Positions 60,427 through 64,000 of a stretch of 64,000 nucleotides of DNA are shown here, piece after piece. The DNA lies in the NCBI RefSeq assembly GCF_003143935.1, contig NZ_QFRX01000001.1, positions 3,739,391-3,803,390 of the forward strand. Direction: 5' to 3'. A model generated the notes under the pieces. The model did not search any database. It was not told where the DNA came from and worked only from the letters and a program-made list of their open reading frames with translations. Every line of letters starts with the position of its first letter. Position 1 is the first letter of the stretch. The translations under genes and the position numbers were made by a program. The DNA comes from Streptomyces sp. Act143 (GTDB lineage Bacteria > Actinomycetota > Actinomycetes > Streptomycetales > Streptomycetaceae).

Positions 60427-61191
60427 ATGAGCACCGAGGTCAGCAGCGCGGAGAACGAGGGTGGGGCGACCGTCCGTACCGCGCGCGTGCCCAAGTACTA
60501 CCGCCTGAAGAAGCACCTGCTCGACATGACCGAGACCCAGGCGCCCGGCACCCCCGTCCCGCCCGAGCGCACGCTCGCCGCCGAGTTCGACACCTCCCGC
60601 ACCACCGTGCGGCAGGCCCTCCAGGAACTCGTCGTAGAGGGCCGCCTCGAACGCATCCAGGGCAAGGGCACGTTCGTCGCCAAGCCCAAGGTCTCGCAGG
60701 CGCTGCAACTCACCTCCTACACCGAGGACATGCGCGCCCAGGGCCTCGAACCCACCTCGCAGCTCCTCGACATCGGCTACATCACCGCCGACGACCGCCT
60801 CGCCGAGCTCCTCGACATCACCGCCGGCGGCCGGGTACTGCGCATCGAGCGCCTCCGCATGGCCAACGGCGAGCCGATGGCCATCGAGACGACCCACCTG
60901 AGCGCGAAGCGCTTCCCGGCCCTGCGCCGCTCACTGGTCAAGTACACGTCCCTCTACACCGCCCTCGCCGAGGTCTACGACGTCCATCTCGCCGAGGCCG
61001 AGGAGACCATCGAGACCTCGCTGGCCACCCCGCGCGAGGCCGGTCTGCTCGGCACCGACGTGGGCCTGCCGATGCTGATGCTGTCCCGCCACTCCTTCGA
61101 CAAGGACGGGGAGCCGGTGGAGTGGGTGCGGTCGGTCTACCGGGGGGACCGGTACAAGTTCGTGGCGCGGCTGAAGCGGCCCGTCGACTGA
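60427..61191 (+). CDS. dasR: DasR, GntR-family master repressor of aminosugar use
   Basis: 254 aa, same length as S. coelicolor DasR. The GntR/HutC winged helix (RTLAAEFDTSRTTVRQALQEL, RIQGKGTFVAKP) precedes a UTRA ligand domain (LQLTSYTEDMRAQGLEP ... WVRSVYRGDRYKFVA). DasR represses das, nag, chitinase and several antibiotic-pathway regulators and is released by GlcN-6-P. It is divergent from dasA. Confidence 0.97.
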   Translation: MSTEVSSAENEGGATVRTARVPKYYRLKKHLLDMTETQAPGTPVPPERTLAAEFDTSRTTVRQALQELVVEGRLERIQGKGTFVAKPKVSQALQLTSYTEDMRAQGLEPTSQLLDIGYITADDRLAELLDITAGGRVLRIERLRMANGEPMAIETTHLSAKRFPALRRSLVKYTSLYTALAEVYDVHLAEAEETIETSLATPREAGLLGTDVGLPMLMLSRHSFDKDGEPVEWVRSVYRGDRYKFVARLKRPVD

Positions 61192-61265
61192 TGCTCGCGG
61201 TGTAGCGCAACTGCCGCTGCTGCTCTACGGTCCTCCCGTCTCCGTATGGACGGGAGGACCGCCCT

Positions 61266-63404
61266 GTGCGTACCGCGAACGTCCGAACCACCGTCATCTG
61301 GACCCTCGTCGCGCTGGTCGGAGCCACCGGCTGGGCCATGCTCGCGCTCGCCCGCGGCGAGGACGTCTCCGCCGCCTGGATGGTCGCCGCCGCCCTCGGC
61401 TCGTACGCCATCGCCTACCGCTTCTACGCGAAGTTCATCGCGTACAAGGTCCTCAAGGTCGACCGGACCCGGGCCACCCCGGCCGAGCGCCTGAACAACG
61501 GCATCGACTTCCACCCCACCGACCGACGGGTCCTGCTCGGCCACCACTTCGCCGCGATCGCCGGCGCCGGACCGCTCGTCGGGCCCGTCCTGGCCGCACA
61601 GATGGGGTACTTGCCCGGCACCGTCTGGATCATCGCGGGCGTCGTCTTCGCCGGGGCCGTGCAGGACATGGTGGTGCTGTTCTTCTCCACCCGCCGGGAC
61701 GGCCGCTCCCTCGGCCAGATGGCCCGCGAGGAGATCGGCCCGTTCGGCGGCGCCGCGGCCCTCATCGCCGCCTTCGCCATCATGATCATCCTGCTCGGGG
61801 TGCTGGCGCTGGTCATCGTCAACGCCCTCGCCCAGTCGCCCTGGGGCACCTTCTCCATCGCGATGACGATCCCGATCGCCCTGCTCATGGGGTTCTACTT
61901 GCGCGTGCTGCGCCCCGGCCGGGTCAGCGAGGTCTCGCTCATCGGCGTGACCCTGCTGCTGTTCGCGCTGGTCGCGGGCCGCTGGGTGGCGGAGTCGTCG
62001 TGGGCCGGCGCCTTCACCCTCGCGCCCTCGACGCTGGTCGTCTGGCTGGTGGCCTACGGCTTCGTCGCGTCGATCCTGCCGGTGTGGATGCTGCTGGCCC
62101 CGCGCGACTACCTGTCCACCTTCATGAAGATCGGCACGATCCTCCTGCTGGCACTGGGTGTCGTCATCGCGCTGCCCACGCTGAGGATGGACGCGGTCAC
62201 GGACTTCGCCTCGCGGGGCAACGGCCCGGTGTTCGCGGGGTCGCTGTTCCCCTTCGTCTTCATCACCATCGCCTGCGGCGCGCTCTCCGGCTTCCACTCG
62301 CTCATCTCCAGCGGCACCACGCCGAAGATGATCCAGAAGGAGACCCAGGTCCGGATGATCGGCTACGGCTCCATGCTGATGGAGTCGTCGGTCGCGATCA
62401 TGGCGCTGGTCGCGGCGAGCATCATCGACCCGGGCCTGTACTTCGCGATGAACGCGCCCTCCGGAGCCATCGGCACCACCGTGCAGGAGGCCTCCCGGGT
62501 CGTGACCGGCTGGGGCTACTCCATCTCCCCCGACGACCTGGCCCGCGCCGCCGAACGCGTCGAGGAGTCGTCGCTGCTGTCCCGGACCGGCGGTGCGCCC
62601 ACGCTCGCCGTCGGCGTCTCGGAGATCTTCTCCAAGGTCACCGGCGGGAGTCTGCGCGCCTTCTGGTACCACTTCGCGATCATGTTCGAGGCGCTGTTCA
62701 TCCTGACCGCGCTGGACGCCGGCACGCGCGTGGGCCGGTTCATGCTCCAGGACATGCTGGGCAACGTCATCAAGCCCTTCAGGAACGTGAGCTGGAAGCC
62801 CGGTCTCGTCATCACCAGCGCGCTGGTGTGCGGGCTGTGGGGGTACTTCCTCTGGGTGGGCGTCCACGAACCGCTCGGCGGGATCAACCAGCTGTTCCCG
62901 ATCTTCGGCATCTCCAACCAGCTGCTGGCCGCGGTCGCGCTGGCCGTCTGCACCACGCTGCTGGTGAAGTCCGGACGCCTCAAGTGGGCCTGGATCACCG
63001 GGATTCCGCTCGCCTGGGACGCCACGGTCACGCTGACCGCGAGCTGGCAGAAGGTGTTCTCCGGCGACCCCAAGGTGGGCTTCTTCAAGCAGCGGTCCGT
63101 CTTCCAGGACGCCATCGACGACGGCAAGGTGCTGCCGCCCGCGAAGAACATGGACGACATGCACACCGTGGTCACCAACTCCACGGTCGACGGCGTCCTG
63201 TCCGCGGTCCTCGCCCTGCTGATCGTGGTGGTGATCGCCGACGCGCTCAGGGTCTGCGTCCGCCACGTCCGCCGCCCGGCCCTGTCCACGCTGAGCGAGG
63301 CGCCGTACGTCGAGTCGCGTCTCGTCGCCCCGGCCGGGCTGTTCCCGACCCGCGAGGAGAAGGAGGAGGCACGCCATGAGGTCGGCACTCCGGCGGGCAC
63401 TTAG
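61266..63404 (+). CDS. cstA: CstA-type carbon-starvation/pyruvate permease
   Basis: 712 aa, GTG after GGAGGA. About 16-18 membrane helices with CstA signatures: HHFAAIAGAGPLVGPVLAA, DMVVLFFSTRRDGRSLG, and HSLISSGTTPKMI. Members import peptides or pyruvate during carbon limitation. The last 29 bases overlap the ybdD-like gene. Location beside dasR links it to carbon supply, but it has no dre of its own that I can see. Confidence 0.95.
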   Translation: MRTANVRTTVIWTLVALVGATGWAMLALARGEDVSAAWMVAAALGSYAIAYRFYAKFIAYKVLKVDRTRATPAERLNNGIDFHPTDRRVLLGHHFAAIAGAGPLVGPVLAAQMGYLPGTVWIIAGVVFAGAVQDMVVLFFSTRRDGRSLGQMAREEIGPFGGAAALIAAFAIMIILLGVLALVIVNALAQSPWGTFSIAMTIPIALLMGFYLRVLRPGRVSEVSLIGVTLLLFALVAGRWVAESSWAGAFTLAPSTLVVWLVAYGFVASILPVWMLLAPRDYLSTFMKIGTILLLALGVVIALPTLRMDAVTDFASRGNGPVFAGSLFPFVFITIACGALSGFHSLISSGTTPKMIQKETQVRMIGYGSMLMESSVAIMALVAASIIDPGLYFAMNAPSGAIGTTVQEASRVVTGWGYSISPDDLARAAERVEESSLLSRTGGAPTLAVGVSEIFSKVTGGSLRAFWYHFAIMFEALFILTALDAGTRVGRFMLQDMLGNVIKPFRNVSWKPGLVITSALVCGLWGYFLWVGVHEPLGGINQLFPIFGISNQLLAAVALAVCTTLLVKSGRLKWAWITGIPLAWDATVTLTASWQKVFSGDPKVGFFKQRSVFQDAIDDGKVLPPAKNMDDMHTVVTNSTVDGVLSAVLALLIVVVIADALRVCVRHVRRPALSTLSEAPYVESRLVAPAGLFPTREEKEEARHEVGTPAGT

Positions 63405-63576
63405 GGGCGTCCGCTGGTACCTGCGCGAGCTGACCGACGAATCGGCGTACGACCGCTATGTCGCGCACCTCCGCCGGGACCACCCGCAGGCGGACGTGCC
63501 GACCCGGCGGGCCTTCGAGCGGATGCGGACGGACCGGCAGGAACACGATCCGCGCCAGGGATTCCGCTGCTGCTGA
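63376..63576 (+). CDS. YbdD/YjiX-family small protein, partner of CstA
   Basis: 66 aa, ATG inside the 3' end of cstA (29-base overlap, different frame). YRYVAHLRRDHP-type core and the C-terminal GFRCC match the family annotated as CstA-associated (seleno)proteins, in which the final Cys can be selenocysteine; here it is Cys-Cys followed by TGA. It is probably needed for transporter assembly or turnover. Confidence 0.9.
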   Translation: MRSALRRALRGVRWYLRELTDESAYDRYVAHLRRDHPQADVPTRRAFERMRTDRQEHDPRQGFRCC

Positions 63577-63685
63577 CAGCGCCGCACGGCCGGCACGGCG
63601 CACCTTCACCGAATCGACATACCGATATGCGGACGAGGTCTTCCACTCCCGTCACACCGTGACCTAGATTGCCTGCGCGTTACAC

Positions 63686-63705
63686 GGTGATCAGTGGTGA
63701 TCAGT
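63686..63705. repeat. Tandem GGTGATCAGT repeat upstream of the DUF3311 gene
   Basis: Two exact head-to-tail copies of GGTGATCAGT, each containing the TGATCA palindrome, 21-40 bases before the DUF3311 ATG. GTCAC-ACC-GTGAC lies ~35 bases further upstream. They could be an operator or slippage. Confidence 0.6.
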
Positions 63706-63725
63706 GAGGGGAACGGAGCCGCCGA

Positions 63726-63980
63726 ATGTCATCAGATTCGCCCGAGGCCAGACCACCGGTGGTGACACCCGTGCGCGTGGTCATCGCCCTCTGCCTCGTC
63801 GCGCCCTTCGTGGCGATGCTGTGGGTGGGGTCGTACGCGAAGGTCGACCCGACCTTCATCGGTATCCCCTTCTTCTACTGGTACCAGATGCTGTGGGTGA
63901 TCATCTCCACCGCGCTGACGATGACCGCGTACAAGCTGTGGCAGCGTGACCAGCGCGCCCGTCGTGGAGGTGCCCGGTGA
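63726..63980 (+). CDS. DUF3311-family small membrane protein
   Basis: 84 aa with two hydrophobic helices (VRVVIALCLVAPFVAMLWVG and YWYQMLWVIISTALTMTAY). DUF3311 proteins are small subunits or partners of sodium:solute symporters of the MctP type. Its stop overlaps the next GTG start by four bases, which fits that pairing. Confidence 0.88.
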   Translation: MSSDSPEARPPVVTPVRVVIALCLVAPFVAMLWVGSYAKVDPTFIGIPFFYWYQMLWVIISTALTMTAYKLWQRDQRARRGGAR

Positions 63981-64000
63981 ACGACGGCGTGAACGGCGTC
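63977..64000 (+). CDS. Start of the downstream gene, probably a sodium:solute symporter (truncated)
   Basis: Only the first eight codons are in the window (GTG overlapping the DUF3311 stop). The call as a symporter rests on the usual DUF3311 gene order, not on its own sequence. Confidence 0.4.

Noticed and set aside
63376..63667. Selenocysteine read-through of the TGA after GFRCC in the YbdD-like gene
   Set aside because: The Cys codons already fill the position that is Sec in some homologs, and I see no SECIS-like hairpin after the stop.

Overview
The window is a high-GC actinobacterial chromosome segment that I read as Streptomyces. The sequence carries the Streptomyces signature loci dasABCD-dasR, sigH with its anti-sigma gene, sodN-sodX, wblE and an EshA-type shell gene. 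GTG/TTG starts, four-base stop/start overlaps and strong third-position GC are typical. I saw no rRNA, tRNA, CRISPR array, transposase or prophage. The gene order looks like the S. coelicolor region around the 2-oxoglutarate dehydrogenase and das loci; that synteny is recalled, not computed.

Left part (1-9.7 kb): a truncated GNAT acetyltransferase, a SLOG-type nucleotide-binding protein with membrane helices, a rhomboid-like protein, a spermidine-synthase-like protein, an OmpR-type two-component pair, and the large fused E2-E1 2-oxoglutarate dehydrogenase (kgd).

9.8-21.7 kb is the most unusual region: eight genes on the minus strand. In transcription order they are a 59-aa conserved protein, a trypsin-co-occurring (Trypco1-like) protein, a trypsin-like protease fused to a VMAP-like C-terminus, a MoxR AAA+ ATPase, a vWA protein with TPR-like repeats, a 91-aa FxsA-like peptide, an HExxH protein that overlaps the peptide gene, and a TIR/NB-ARC/TPR STAND protein. 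I read this as a vWA-MoxR-VMAP 'ternary' conflict/signalling system joined to a possible RiPP-type precursor/hydroxylase pair. No radical SAM gene is present here.

22-31.9 kb: a DUF4097-PadR pair with an operator-like promoter, a small HTH/Clp-N pair preceded by two identical palindromic operators, a quinone-oxidoreductase-like protein, malic enzyme, and a three-gene polar amino-acid ABC transporter that ends in a perfect 19-bp hairpin.

32-45 kb: a methyltransferase, a CGNR protein, sodX/sodN, an AraC-VOC pair, a DHFR-like/TetR divergent pair, a polyprenyl synthetase next to a family 2B encapsulin (EshA) that probably packages it, an amidase, a PLP enzyme, a Na+/H+ antiporter and a UBP zinc finger.

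45-51 kb: prsH-sigH stress control, a lipid-kinase-like protein, and wblE beside pdtaS (the same pairing as whiB1-pdtaS in mycobacteria). 51-61 kb: a TetR/SDR pair, then the aminosugar regulon: a SIS protein, nagB, dasD, dasC, dasB, dasA and dasR, with several DasR-responsive-element (dre)-like sites, one of them unexpectedly upstream of pdtaS. 61-64 kb: cstA with its small YbdD partner, a DUF3311 protein, and the first codons of what is probably a sodium:solute symporter.
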